A stretch of 42,707 nucleotides of DNA from an uncultured beta proteobacterium (GCA_903838565.1 CAILZB010000017.1:1-42707); one strand, 5' to 3'; counted from the stretch's first letter, positions 21,598 through 30,825 are shown. Program-made: numbers and translations. The notes: a model not told the origin generated them from the letters alone.

Positions 21598-23253
21598 ATG
21601 TCCAATGGCGCGAACGCCCTGATCCAGACCCTGGTGAATGCCGGCATCACCACCTGCTTCACCAACCCCGGCACCTCCGAGATGCACTTCGTGGCGGCGC
21701 TCGACAGCGTGCCCGAGATGCGCGCCGTGCTGGCCTTGTTCGAAGGCGTGGCCACCGGCGCGGCGGACGGCTATGGCCGCATGGCCGACAAGCCCGCCGC
21801 CACGCTGCTGCACCTGGGCTGCGGCCTGGGCAACGGCATGGCGAACCTGCACAACGCGCGCAAGGGGCGCGTGCCCGTGCTGAACATCGTGGGCGACCAT
21901 GCCACTTACCACGTGCCCTATGACGCCCAGCTGCAGTCGGACATCGAAACCGTGGCGCGCAATGTGTCGTCCTGGGTGCGCACGTCCAAGAGCACCGAGG
22001 CACTGGCCCAGGACGCCGTCGAGGCGATTGCCGCCTGCATGGGTCCGCCCGGGCAGGTGGCCACGCTGATACTGCCGGCCGACGTGTCGTGGAGCGAAGG
22101 CGGTGCGGCCAGGGCGCCGCTCGCATTGACGCCGCCGCCCGCGGCCGATGACGCCACCGTGGCCGCCATCGCACTGGCGCTGCAGGGCCCAGGCAAGAAG
22201 GCGATCCTGCTCGGTGGTCGGGCACTGCGCGCGCCCGCGCTGATGGCCGTGGCGCGCATTGCCGCCAAGACCGGCGTGCAGCTGTTTGCGGAAGTCTTCC
22301 CGACGCGCATGGAGCGCGGTGCCGGCTTGCCACCGATCGAGCGACTGGCCTACATGGCCGAACTGGCCTCGGTGCAGCTCAGCGGTCTGGAGCACCTGAT
22401 CCTGGTCGACGCCAAGGCGCCGGTGTCGTTCTTCGCTTACCCGGGCAAGAAGAGCTACCTGGTGCCCGACGGCTGCCAGTTGCACACCCTTGCATCGTTC
22501 ACGCAGGACGTGCAAGGCAGCCTGGACAAGCTGTCGCGGGCCCTCGGCGCGGACCAGTCCACGCCCGTGCTGCAGGCACCCAAACGCCCGGGCCGGCCGC
22601 GCGGCAAGTTCACCGCCGACAAGGTGTGCAAGGCCATCGGCGAGCTGATGCCCGAGAACGCCATCATCGTGGACGAGGCCATCACCTCGGGGCTGCTGCT
22701 GTCGATGTACACGGCAGGCGCTCCGCACCATGACCTGCTCACGCTCACTGGAGGCTCCATCGGCTTCGGCTTGCCCAATGCCGTGGGCGCGGCCATTGCC
22801 TGCCCGCAACGCAAGGTGATTGCGCTGGCCGGAGACGGTTCGGCCATGTACACGATCCAGGCTTTGTGGACCATGGCGCGCGAGAAGCTCGACGTCATCT
22901 CCATCATCTTCAACAACCGCTCCTATGCCGTTCTGAATGTCGAACTGCAGCGCGTGGGAGCCGGTGGTGCCGGAAGCAAAGCCAGGGCACAACTCGACCT
23001 GAACCAGCCGCAGCTCGACTTTGTGCGACTCGGTGAAGGCATGGGTGTGGCATCGCGACGCGCCAGCACCACGGAAGAATTTCTGGCCGCTTTCGAGCAC
23101 GCGCTGCGCACACCGGGTCCGCATCTGATCGAAGCTGTCGTGCCGCCGACACTGGCAGGACTGAAGCTGCGCGTGCTGCCGCATGTGCTGCAGTCGCTGG
23201 CCAAACTGCCGTTGCCGGTGGCGCGCGCGCTCAAGCGCGCCATAGCGCCCTGA
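21598..23253 (+). CDS. Thiamine-diphosphate-dependent enzyme, acetolactate synthase large-subunit family
   Basis: A 551-residue ThDP enzyme of the IlvB/benzoylformate decarboxylase superfamily. The cofactor-activating glutamate is Glu49 (LFEGVATGAADGYGR). The ThDP/Mg site is GDGSAMYTIQALWT (from about residue 412) through NNRSYAVL (Asn439-Asn440). It is not a convincing ilvB: no ilvN follows, and the first domain resembles IlvX/MdlC-like orphan proteins. The true reaction (decarboxylation or carboligation of a 2-oxo acid) cannot be read from sequence. AGGAG 8 bp before the ATG at 21598 decides the start over the TTG at 21562 that overlaps the upstream stop. The linker near residue 328 contains KRPGRPRGK, which looks like an AT-hook but is probably chance. 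Confidence 0.9.
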   Translation: MSNGANALIQTLVNAGITTCFTNPGTSEMHFVAALDSVPEMRAVLALFEGVATGAADGYGRMADKPAATLLHLGCGLGNGMANLHNARKGRVPVLNIVGDHATYHVPYDAQLQSDIETVARNVSSWVRTSKSTEALAQDAVEAIAACMGPPGQVATLILPADVSWSEGGAARAPLALTPPPAADDATVAAIALALQGPGKKAILLGGRALRAPALMAVARIAAKTGVQLFAEVFPTRMERGAGLPPIERLAYMAELASVQLSGLEHLILVDAKAPVSFFAYPGKKSYLVPDGCQLHTLASFTQDVQGSLDKLSRALGADQSTPVLQAPKRPGRPRGKFTADKVCKAIGELMPENAIIVDEAITSGLLLSMYTAGAPHHDLLTLTGGSIGFGLPNAVGAAIACPQRKVIALAGDGSAMYTIQALWTMAREKLDVISIIFNNRSYAVLNVELQRVGAGGAGSKARAQLDLNQPQLDFVRLGEGMGVASRRASTTEEFLAAFEHALRTPGPHLIEAVVPPTLAGLKLRVLPHVLQSLAKLPLPVARALKRAIAP

Positions 23254-23272
23254 CGTCGATGTCAGGAAGATC

Positions 23273-24208
23273 TCAAGACCGCACCGGCTCCGGCCGGACA
23301 CGACCGCCACTGCAGCGTTCGATGCCGCTCAGGTCGAGGCGTGATTGCACGTTTTCAAAGCCCGCTCCCATCAGCAAGGCGCGCACGGCGGCCGCCTGGT
23401 CGTAGCCGTGCTCCAGCAGCAACCAGCCGCCGGGATACAGATGGGAGCCGGCCTGCGCGACGATCTGGCGCATGTCGTCCAGTCCGTCGTTGCCGCTGAC
23501 CAGGGCCTGCCGTGGCTCGTGCGCCAGGTCTTGCAAATGACGATCCAGCGCTGCGATGTAAGGCGGATTGGAAACGATAGCCTGGTAGCGACCGCTCACA
23601 CCGCTGAGCCATGATCCCTGCATGAATCGGACCGGCAGGCGCAGTCGCTGCGCGTTGGCCCGCGCCACCTGCAGCGCGTCGGCGCTGGCGTCGAGCGCGT
23701 GCACGCGCAGATCCGGCCGCGCGTGCTGCAGCGCCAGCGCCAAGGCACCGCTGCCGGTGCCGAGGTCCAATACATCGCCGCTGCCGGTGCCGAGGTCCAA
23801 TACATCGCCGCTGCCGGTGCCGAGGTCCAGCACATCGCCGCTGCCCGCTTCGGTGGTGGCTGCCGGTACGCAGTCCTTCAGCACTTCCAGCGCCCACTCC
23901 ACCAGGGTTTCGGTGTCGGGCCGCGGCACCAGCACGCGTGCATCGACTGCCAGATCCAGGCCGAAGAATTCCTTGTGGCCGGTGAGGTAGGCCAGAGGTT
24001 CGCCCGCCAGGCGGCGCTGCATCAGTTGCTCGAAGCCCTGCTGTTGGCCTGGCGTCAGTGGGTCGGCGTCATGCGCCAGCAGCCAGGCGCGTGCGCTTGC
24101 CGGCTTGCCCAGTGCGTGCAGCAGCAGCAGCTGGGCGTCCAGCCGTTCCAGGCCCGCTGTGATGGCACGCGTCAGAGTCTGCGCGATGCTGATGGACATA
24201 GCCTGCAT
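23273..24208 (-). CDS. prmC: Release factor glutamine methyltransferase PrmC with triplicated SAM motif I
   Basis: PrmC methylates the glutamine of the GGQ motif in RF1 and RF2, using SAM. The protein is 311 residues from the ATG at 24208, which overlaps the prfA stop; another ATG at 24199 is possible. An N-terminal helical domain is followed by PRPDTE (95-100), motif I, and the catalytic NPPY (214-217). The striking feature is motif I: DVLDLGTGSG occurs three times in a row (residues 125-154), followed by the normal ALALAL helix. About 20 residues are thus extra, and the length fits that. The last copy could form the working SAM loop while the first two act as an insertion before strand beta 1. 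Whether the enzyme is active is unknown. Confidence 0.95.
   Translation of the reverse strand: MQAMSISIAQTLTRAITAGLERLDAQLLLLHALGKPASARAWLLAHDADPLTPGQQQGFEQLMQRRLAGEPLAYLTGHKEFFGLDLAVDARVLVPRPDTETLVEWALEVLKDCVPAATTEAGSGDVLDLGTGSGDVLDLGTGSGDVLDLGTGSGALALALQHARPDLRVHALDASADALQVARANAQRLRLPVRFMQGSWLSGVSGRYQAIVSNPPYIAALDRHLQDLAHEPRQALVSGNDGLDDMRQIVAQAGSHLYPGGWLLLEHGYDQAAAVRALLMGAGFENVQSRLDLSGIERCSGGRVRPEPVRS
23751..23840 (-). repeat. Three tandem 30-bp repeats inside prmC
   Basis: Units 23751-23780, 23781-23810 and 23811-23840. The first two are identical; the third differs only at 23830 and 23831. A few bases of partial repeat flank both sides. Each unit encodes ten residues, so copy-number changes keep the frame. 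The third unit (N-terminal in the protein) has the more usual GTG-CTG codons, and the two identical ones look like recent slippage copies. Confidence 0.97.
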
Positions 24209-25308
24209 CAGCGGTTGGCGCCCACTTCCAGTTCTTCCAACTGCTCCGCTTCGCGCGCCTGCTGCAGCGCCTGCACCACGTCGCCCAAGTCGCCTTCCAT
24301 GATGGCCTGCAGCTTGTACAGCGTGAGGTTGATGCGGTGGTCGGTGAGGCGTCCCTGGGGGAAGTTGTAGGTGCGGATGCGGTCGCTGCGGTCGCCGCTG
24401 CCGATCAGGCCCTTGCGCATGGCCGCGTCCTTGGCCGCCTGGGCGGAACGCTCCTTCTCCACGATGCGCGCCGACAGCACCTGCATCGCCTTGGCCTTGT
24501 TGCGGTGCTGGGAGCGGTCGTCCTGGCACTCGGCCACGATGCCGGTGGGGATGTGCGTGATGCGCACGGCCGAGTCGGTCTTGTTGATGTGCTGGCCACC
24601 GGCGCCGCTGGCGCGGTAGGTGTCGATGCGCAGGTCGGCCGGGTTGATGGTGATGGCCACGGCCTCATCCGGTTCAGGCAGCACCGCGACCGTGCAGGCG
24701 CTGGTGTGGATGCGCCCCTGGGTTTCGGTGGCGGGCACGCGCTGCACCCGATGCCCGCCGGACTCGAAGCGCAGCTTGCCGTAGACGCCGTCGCCCTCGA
24801 TGCGCAGCACGACCTCCTTGAAGCCGCCCAGTTCGCTGCTGGACTCGCTCATGATCTCGGTCTTCCAGCCCATGCGCTCGCAATAGCGCGTGTACATGCG
24901 AAACAGGTCGGCAGCGAACAGCGCGGACTCATCGCCGCCGGTACCGGCGCGGATTTCCATGAAGGCATTGCGCTTGTCGTCCGGGTCCTTGGGCAGCAAC
25001 ATGCGCTGCAGTTCGGCTTCGAGCTGCTCGCACTCCTGCTGCGCGGCGCTGATCTCGTCCTGCGCCATGGCCAGCATCTCGGCGTCGTCGGCACTGCTCT
25101 CCAGCATCTCCTGTCCGGTCGCCAGATCGGCCTGGCGCTGTTGCCAGCGCGCATAGCGGCTGGCGATGGCGGCCACCTCGGTGTGCTCGCGTGACAGCGC
25201 CAGGAACTGCTTCATGTCGCTCATGATGTCCTCGCGCGACAGCAGAAAGTCGAGCTCGGCCAGGCGGAACGCGTAGCGGTCGAGTTGTTGGCGCAGAAAG
25301 GTTTTCAT
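24208..25308 (-). CDS. prfA: Peptide chain release factor 1
   Basis: RF1 ends translation at UAA and UAG. The 366-residue protein has the PxT codon-recognition tripeptide as PAT (residues 192-194, in [12 protein letters not shown]) and the catalytic GGQ at 237-239 ([18 protein letters not shown]). The Gln is the substrate of the adjacent PrmC. The ATG at 25308 gives the normal N-terminus [12 protein letters not shown]; longer upstream codons run through the hairpin region before hemA and are rejected. Stop and prmC start overlap by one base. It belongs to the operon hemA-prfA-prmC. Confidence 0.98.
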   Translation of the reverse strand: MKTFLRQQLDRYAFRLAELDFLLSREDIMSDMKQFLALSREHTEVAAIASRYARWQQRQADLATGQEMLESSADDAEMLAMAQDEISAAQQECEQLEAELQRMLLPKDPDDKRNAFMEIRAGTGGDESALFAADLFRMYTRYCERMGWKTEIMSESSSELGGFKEVVLRIEGDGVYGKLRFESGGHRVQRVPATETQGRIHTSACTVAVLPEPDEAVAITINPADLRIDTYRASGAGGQHINKTDSAVRITHIPTGIVAECQDDRSQHRNKAKAMQVLSARIVEKERSAQAAKDAAMRKGLIGSGDRSDRIRTYNFPQGRLTDHRINLTLYKLQAIMEGDLGDVVQALQQAREAEQLEELEVGANR

Positions 25309-25343
25309 GTTCGATGGGTTGCTGTGTGGGTCCGCCGGTATTG

Positions 25344-25438
25344 CTCCCTCGCCCCCAGGGAGAGGGCTGGGGTGAGGGAGGCCCGACAGATGGCCCTCAC
25401 CCTGACCCTCTTCCGCAAGGAGAGGGCATGGGTCAGGG
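25344..25438. repeat. Pair of REP-like palindromes between hemA and prfA
   Basis: Element 1 (25344-25380) has outer arms CTCCCTC/GAGGGAG and inner CCAG/CTGG pairing. Element 2 has a perfect 9-bp stem CCCTGACCC (25400-25408)/GGGTCAGGG (25430-25438) and further inner pairing CTCT/AGAG. The facing edges are complementary too: GGTGAGGG (25371-25378) and CCCTCACC (25394-25401), so the two elements are inverted copies, a REPIN-like arrangement. I recall CCCTCACCC(T/C)(A/G)ACCCTCTCCC-type repeats as common interspersed elements in betaproteobacteria and xanthomonads. They fill most of the 137-bp gap between hemA and prfA. Confidence 0.75.
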
Positions 25439-25445
25439 AGCGCAG

Positions 25446-26705
25446 CTAACGTTCCTTGCGCAGGAACAGTTTGTGAATCGCTTGCGCCGTGTGTTCGCGC
25501 GCCTGCGCGTCGCCCGCGCGCAGTTCGGCCATGGCGCCGTGCAGCATCTTTTGCGTGAGTCCCTTGGACAGCGCTTCCAACACGGCCTCCACGTCTTCGC
25601 CCCTGGCCAGCAGCTTGCGTGCGCGCGCCAGCTCGAGCGTGCGCCACTCGTCGGCCTGGGCGTTGAGCTGCTGGATCAGCGGCACGCTGCCGCGCTGCTC
25701 CATCCAGTGCACGAAGCTCTGCACGCCGGTGTCGATGATGGCTTCGGCCTGCGCCACGGCGGCCTGGCGGTTCGCCTGCGCGGTCTGCACCACGCTGGCC
25801 AGATCGTCGACGGTGTAGAGGTAGACGTCTTCCAGCGCCTTGACTTCGGGCTCGATGTCGCGCGGCACGGCCAGATCGACCATGAACATGGGCCGGTGCC
25901 TGCGCGCCTTGAGCGCGCGTTCCACCGCACCCAGGCCGATGATGGGCAGCGTGCTGGCGGTGCAGCTCACGACCGCGTCGAACTCGTGCAACCGGTCCGG
26001 CAGGTCGGCCAGGCGCATGACTTCGGCGCCAAAGCGGCTGGCGAGCTTTTCTCCGCGCTCGAGCGTGCGGTTCGCGATCGTGATCGACTTAGGCGCCTTG
26101 GCGGCAAAGTGCGTCGCGGCCAGTTCGACCATTTCGCCCGCGCCCACGAACAGCACCTTGACCTGGCCCAGGTCCTCGAAGATTTGCCCGGCCAGGCGCA
26201 CCACGGCCGCGGCCATGCTGATCGAATGCGCGCCGATTTCGGTGGAAGTGCGCACGTCCTTGGCCACGGCAAAGGTGCGCTGGAACAACTGGTTCAGCGT
26301 GGTGCCCAGCGACCCTGCGGCTTCTGCGGCACGGATCGCGTCCTTCATCTGTCCGAGAATTTGCGGCTCGCCCAGCACCATCGAGTCCAGGCCGCTGGCG
26401 ACGCGAAACGCATGCCGAGCGGCCAGGCCGTCCTGCAGGCTGTAGGTGTGCTGGCGCAACACCGTGGCGGTCACGCCGCCGCTTTGTGCCAGCCAGTCCA
26501 GCGTGTGCTCCAGTTCGGGGTGCTCCGAGGCGCAGTAGATTTCTGTGCGGTTGCAGGTGGAGATCAGCGCCACTTCAGGCTGGCGCGAAAGCGAGCTGCG
26601 AAAGCCGTGCAGCACGGGCTCCATCTTGTCGACGGCGAACGCAAACCGGCCCCGCAAATCGAGCGGTGCCGTGGTGTGATTGATGCCTAGCGCCCAGACT
26701 GCCAT
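25446..26705 (-). CDS. hemA: Glutamyl-tRNA reductase HemA
   Basis: HemA reduces glutamyl-tRNA to glutamate-1-semialdehyde, the first committed step of C5-pathway haem synthesis. The 419-residue protein begins [18 protein letters not shown]. The catalytic Cys51 is in [29 protein letters not shown] and the NADPH-binding [18 protein letters not shown] follow, and a C-terminal dimerisation helix ends the protein. A TATAAT box on the coding strand ends only 6 bases before the ATG and no Shine-Dalgarno sequence is present, so the mRNA may be leaderless. It heads hemA-prfA-prmC, which links haem synthesis and translation termination as in E. coli. Confidence 0.97.
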   Translation of the reverse strand: MAVWALGINHTTAPLDLRGRFAFAVDKMEPVLHGFRSSLSRQPEVALISTCNRTEIYCASEHPELEHTLDWLAQSGGVTATVLRQHTYSLQDGLAARHAFRVASGLDSMVLGEPQILGQMKDAIRAAEAAGSLGTTLNQLFQRTFAVAKDVRTSTEIGAHSISMAAAVVRLAGQIFEDLGQVKVLFVGAGEMVELAATHFAAKAPKSITIANRTLERGEKLASRFGAEVMRLADLPDRLHEFDAVVSCTASTLPIIGLGAVERALKARRHRPMFMVDLAVPRDIEPEVKALEDVYLYTVDDLASVVQTAQANRQAAVAQAEAIIDTGVQSFVHWMEQRGSVPLIQQLNAQADEWRTLELARARKLLARGEDVEAVLEALSKGLTQKMLHGAMAELRAGDAQAREHTAQAIHKLFLRKER

Positions 26706-26711
26706 GGGTGG

Positions 26712-26717
26712 ATTATA
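26712..26717 (-). promoter_or_regulatory. Candidate -10 box of hemA
   Basis: The coding strand reads TATAAT, a perfect -10. Initiation about 7 bases downstream would fall on the hemA ATG (26705). No good -35 is seen 17 bp upstream (TCATGG). The region also reads TATAAA on the other strand and may serve the divergent small gene. Confidence 0.4.
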
Positions 26718-26781
26718 AAATCACTCAGCCGCTTCCATGATGCGAGTCAATTTTTAGTTGTACCAGAGGTCAATCGCCAAC

Positions 26782-27060
26782 ATGGGTTTCATTCATCTTG
26801 TCCTGCATGTCTTGAATTTCCTGGCTCCCGCAGGCTTTGTGGCCTTGCTGCTGCCGGCGGCGAGTCGCCATGTGTTGCGCAGCCCGAGCCCGCGGCTGGT
26901 TTGGTGGGTGCCGGCCGCGATCCAGTTCGCGGTCGGAACCGCGGCGTTGCTGGCGGGGCTGGTGATCTTCGGCGTGGACGGCAAGATGCTGACCTACCTG
27001 GCACTGGTGCTCAGTTGCGCCACCAGCCAGTGGCTGCTCACGCGGGGCTGGCAGGGCTGA
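26782..27060 (+). CDS. Small three-helix membrane protein of unknown function
   Basis: A 92-residue hydrophobic protein. It begins MGFIHLVLHVLNFLAPAGFVALLLP, has a second span around VPAAIQFAVGTAALLAGLVIFG and a third around MLTYLALVLSCATSQWLL, with a short charged loop between the first and second. I do not recognise a family. The ATG at 26782 is preferred to a TTG at 26758; AGAGG lies 12 bases upstream. It diverges from hemA and its last 23 bp overlap the convergent ugpQ gene. The clean hydrophobic pattern favours a real gene, likely an inner-membrane protein. Confidence 0.75.
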   Translation: MGFIHLVLHVLNFLAPAGFVALLLPAASRHVLRSPSPRLVWWVPAAIQFAVGTAALLAGLVIFGVDGKMLTYLALVLSCATSQWLLTRGWQG

Positions 27061-27793
27061 ACAAATCGACCCGGTCGGTGATGATGCCGTCGGTTGCGAG
27101 GTCGAGCAGCCGCTGCGCGGCCCATTCATCGTTCACGGTGTAGCTGATGCAGCGCAACCCGGCGCTTTTGGCCTGGCTCACCGTGGCGGCATCCCACAGC
27201 GCATGGTTGCACACGAGCGCCACGCAGTCCAGCTTCAGCGCCGTTTCCAGCCAACCCGGCCACAGACTGTCGAGCAGCAGGCCGCGCGGCAACTCGGGCG
27301 CAGCGGCCTTGGCCGCCTGCAGCGCTTCGGGGCGAAAGGACGTGAGCAGCGGCGGCACGGCAGCGCCGCTCCACAAACGCGCTGCATGCTGCGCCACCAC
27401 CTCGCCGGTCAGGCTTTCCTGCCCGGGCGTGGGCTTGATCTCGATGTTCAGGAAGTAGCCGTTGCGCAGGCAATAGGCGGCGATGTTGTCCAGCGTGGGC
27501 ATGGGCTCGCCCGCAAAGGCGCGCGAATGCCAGCTGCCCGCATCCAGTTGCGACAGTTCGGCCCAGGACTTTTCGCCGGCTGTGCCATGGCCTGAACTGG
27601 TGCGCTCCAGCGTCTTGTCGTGCAGCAGGAACGGCACGCCGTCGCTGGAGAGCTTGACATCGCACTCGGCCATGCGGTAGCCGTATGCAGCCCCCAGCCT
27701 GAAGGACGCGAGCGTGTTTTCCGGCGCCAGCTTGCCGGCGCCGCGGTGCGCGATCCAGCGCGGATAAGGCCAGTTCTTGGCAGTGACTTGCAT
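27038..27793 (-). CDS. ugpQ: Glycerophosphodiester phosphodiesterase UgpQ
   Basis: UgpQ hydrolyses glycerophosphodiesters to glycerol-3-phosphate and an alcohol in the cytoplasm, after uptake by the Ugp transporter. The 251-residue protein has the GDPD motifs: HRGAGKLAPENT (catalytic His-Arg), MAECDVKLSSDG with the metal-binding Glu and Asp, LLHDKTLERTSSG, and FLNIEIKPTPG. The C-terminus reads DGIITDRVDLF. It has no signal peptide. It is the last gene of the ugp operon, 58 bp after ugpC, and overlaps the convergent small membrane-protein gene. Confidence 0.95.
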   Translation of the reverse strand: MQVTAKNWPYPRWIAHRGAGKLAPENTLASFRLGAAYGYRMAECDVKLSSDGVPFLLHDKTLERTSSGHGTAGEKSWAELSQLDAGSWHSRAFAGEPMPTLDNIAAYCLRNGYFLNIEIKPTPGQESLTGEVVAQHAARLWSGAAVPPLLTSFRPEALQAAKAAAPELPRGLLLDSLWPGWLETALKLDCVALVCNHALWDAATVSQAKSAGLRCISYTVNDEWAAQRLLDLATDGIITDRVDLFSPASPA

Positions 27794-27851
27794 GGGGACC
27801 TGGTGCGGTGAAGCTGTGGAAGCTCCATCCTACCCTGAGTCGCTCGCGCCC

Positions 27852-28856
<1,005 letters not shown>

Positions 28857-28900
28857 GGTTTTCTTGTTCGCTCGCTGTGTGTCCCGAATTGAATCATGGG

Positions 28901-28984
28901 TAGGTCGGGTTAGCCGCCAGGCGTAACCCGACAACTTTGTTCTTGCGTGGAATGTCTCGGGTCACGCTGCGCTGACCCGACCTA
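28901..28984. repeat. REPIN-like paired palindromes between ugpE and ugpC
   Basis: Copy 1 (28901-28933) is TAGGTCGGGTTAGCC...GGCGTAACCCGACA. Copy 2 (about 28955-28984) is TCTCGGGTCACGC...GCGCTGACCCGACCTA. Each is a palindrome, and the pair is inverted end to end (TAGGTCGGGT at the left, ACCCGACCTA at the right with one base different in the arm). I recall the TAGGTCGGGTTA...TAACCCGACA type as a widespread interspersed bacterial repeat. It fills over half of the ugpE-ugpC gap. Confidence 0.8.
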
Positions 28985-29007
28985 TGACTGTCCCGCAAGC
29001 ATATTGG

Positions 29008-29856
29008 TTACTTCTCCGTGTCTACCAACCCCTTGACGAACCACTTCTGCATCAGCACCACGACCAGGCCCGGGGGCAGCATGGCCAGGATGGCCGTGGC
29101 CATCAGCACGTTCCATTCGACCGGCGTTTCACCGCCCCCGATCATGCGCTTGATGCCTATCACCACGGGGTACATGTCCTCGCTGGTGGCCGCGATCAGT
29201 GGCCACAGGTACTGGTTCCAGCCGTAGATGAACTGAATCACGAACAACGCCGCGATCGAGGTCTTGGACAACGGCAGCAGGATGTCGATGAAGAAGCGCA
29301 TCGGACTGGCGCCGTCCATGCGCGCGGCCTCGGTCAATTCGTCAGGGACCGACATGAAGAACTGGCGGAACAAGAAGGTGGCGGTGGCCGAGGCGATCAG
29401 CGGCACGGACAAGCCGGCATAGGTATTGATCAACCCCAGATCCGCGACCACCTGGTAGGTCGGGCCAATGCGGACCTCCACCGGCAGCATGAGGGTGACA
29501 AAGATCGCCCAGAAGCACAGCTTGCGCAGCGGGAAGCGGAAGAACACGATGGCAAAGGCGGACAACAGCGAGATGCTGATCTTGCCGAAGGTGATGATGA
29601 AGGTGATGACAAAGCTCACCCAGATCATGCGCGCCACCGGTGCACTCGAGCTGGCCGCTCCCGTGCCCATGAGCGCGGCCTTGTAGGTTTCCCAGAGGTG
29701 GCTTCCCGGCAGGATGGGCATGGGCGCCTGCATGATTTCAGTCGCCGTATGGGTCGACGCCACAAAGGCGAGGTAGATCGGGAAGGCGACGATCAGCACG
29801 CCCAGAATCATCACCCCATGGGACAGCAGCGTGAGCAGGGGTCGGCGCTCAACCAT
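29008..29856 (-). CDS. ugpE: sn-Glycerol-3-phosphate ABC transporter permease UgpE
   Basis: The 282-residue inner-membrane permease has about six hydrophobic spans. The cytoplasmic EAA loop EAARMDGASPMRFFIDILLP contacts UgpC. The N-terminal span is LLSHGVMILGVLIVAFPIYL, and the IRTHTATEIM-like periplasmic loop is present as TATEIMQAPMPILPG. UgpE pairs with UgpA to form the channel for glycerol-3-phosphate and glycerophosphodiesters. It starts 12 bp after the ugpA stop. Confidence 0.96.
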   Translation of the reverse strand: MVERRPLLTLLSHGVMILGVLIVAFPIYLAFVASTHTATEIMQAPMPILPGSHLWETYKAALMGTGAASSSAPVARMIWVSFVITFIITFGKISISLLSAFAIVFFRFPLRKLCFWAIFVTLMLPVEVRIGPTYQVVADLGLINTYAGLSVPLIASATATFLFRQFFMSVPDELTEAARMDGASPMRFFIDILLPLSKTSIAALFVIQFIYGWNQYLWPLIAATSEDMYPVVIGIKRMIGGGETPVEWNVLMATAILAMLPPGLVVVLMQKWFVKGLVDTEK

Positions 29857-29868
29857 GGCGGCGCTCCA

Positions 29869-30750
29869 TCAGTAGGTCACTTTCTTTTCGATGAACTTGA
29901 ACTGCACCACCGTGAGTGCGATCACGATCGCCATCAGCACCACCGACTGCGCCGCAGCGCCGCCAAAGTCCATGCCGCGAAAGCCGTCGAAATACACGCG
30001 GTACACAAGGGTGGCGGTGTCCTTGCCCGGACCCCCTTGCGTGGTCGAGTCGATGATCGCGAAGGTGTCAAAAAAGGCGTAGACCATGTTGATGACAAAC
30101 AGGAAGAACAAGGTGGGCGACAGCAGCGGCAGCTGAATGGTCCAGAAGCGGCGCCAGGGCCGCGCACCGTCAATCGCGGCCGCTTCGATCAGGGATTTCG
30201 GAATGCTGGTCAAACCCGCCAGGAAAAACAGGAAGTTGTAGGAAATCTGTTTCCACACGGCGGCCATGACCACCAGCGCCATGGCGTCGTTGCCGTTGAG
30301 CAAGTGGTTCCATTGAACGCCCATTTGCTTGAGCCAGTAGGTCACGATGCCGGTGGAAGTGGAAAACATGAACGCCCACAGCAAACCGGTGACGACCGGA
30401 GCCACGGCGTAGGGCAGGATCAGCACCGTCTTGTAGAAGGTGGCGCCGTGCAGGATGCGGTCGGCAAAGACCGCCAGCATCAAGGCGATGCTCAATCCCA
30501 GGCTCGTCACGAGCACCGAAAATATCAGCGTGGTCTTGAACGAGTCCAGATAGGTGCTGTCGTTCCACAGCGTCAGAAAATTGTCGAAGCCGACCCAGGT
30601 GATGGTGCTGCCGAACGCGTCCTGTTGCTGCACCGACTGGATCAGTGCCTGCGCGGCAGGCCAGAAAAAGAAGACGCCCACCACCAGCAGTTGCGGCGTG
30701 AGCAAGGCCCAGGGCAGCCAGGTGGAACGAAACCAGACGCGTTTTTCCAT
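29869..30750 (-). CDS. ugpA: sn-Glycerol-3-phosphate ABC transporter permease UgpA
   Basis: The 293-residue permease begins MEKRVWFRSTWLPWALLTPQLLVVGVFFFWPA, a classic MalF-type first span. QALIQSVQQQDAFGS follows and it has the EAA loop EAAAIDGARPWRRFWTIQLP. Further spans include FFLFVINMVYAFFDTFAIID. It forms the heterodimeric channel with UgpE. A 75-bp gap containing a strong terminator-like hairpin separates it from ugpB, so its expression is probably lower than that of the binding protein. Confidence 0.96.
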   Translation of the reverse strand: MEKRVWFRSTWLPWALLTPQLLVVGVFFFWPAAQALIQSVQQQDAFGSTITWVGFDNFLTLWNDSTYLDSFKTTLIFSVLVTSLGLSIALMLAVFADRILHGATFYKTVLILPYAVAPVVTGLLWAFMFSTSTGIVTYWLKQMGVQWNHLLNGNDAMALVVMAAVWKQISYNFLFFLAGLTSIPKSLIEAAAIDGARPWRRFWTIQLPLLSPTLFFLFVINMVYAFFDTFAIIDSTTQGGPGKDTATLVYRVYFDGFRGMDFGGAAAQSVVLMAIVIALTVVQFKFIEKKVTY

Positions 30751-30767
30751 GAGGTGGTGGAGTCAGC

Positions 30768-30811
30768 TCAAAAATGCAGGGCTGCAGTGCCAAGTGGCAC
30801 TGCAGCCCTGC
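30768..30811 (-). terminator. Strong intra-operon terminator/attenuator after ugpB
   Basis: On the coding strand, GCAGGGCTGCAGTGCC and GGCACTGCAGCCCTGC form a perfect 16-bp stem (30776-30811) with loop ACTT, followed by ATTTTTGAG. This is a full intrinsic terminator 15 bases after the ugpB stop. In binding-protein transport operons such hairpins commonly reduce transcription of the downstream permease genes and protect the 3' end of the upstream mRNA. Confidence 0.9.
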
Positions 30812-30825
30812 GATTCCAGGTTGGC

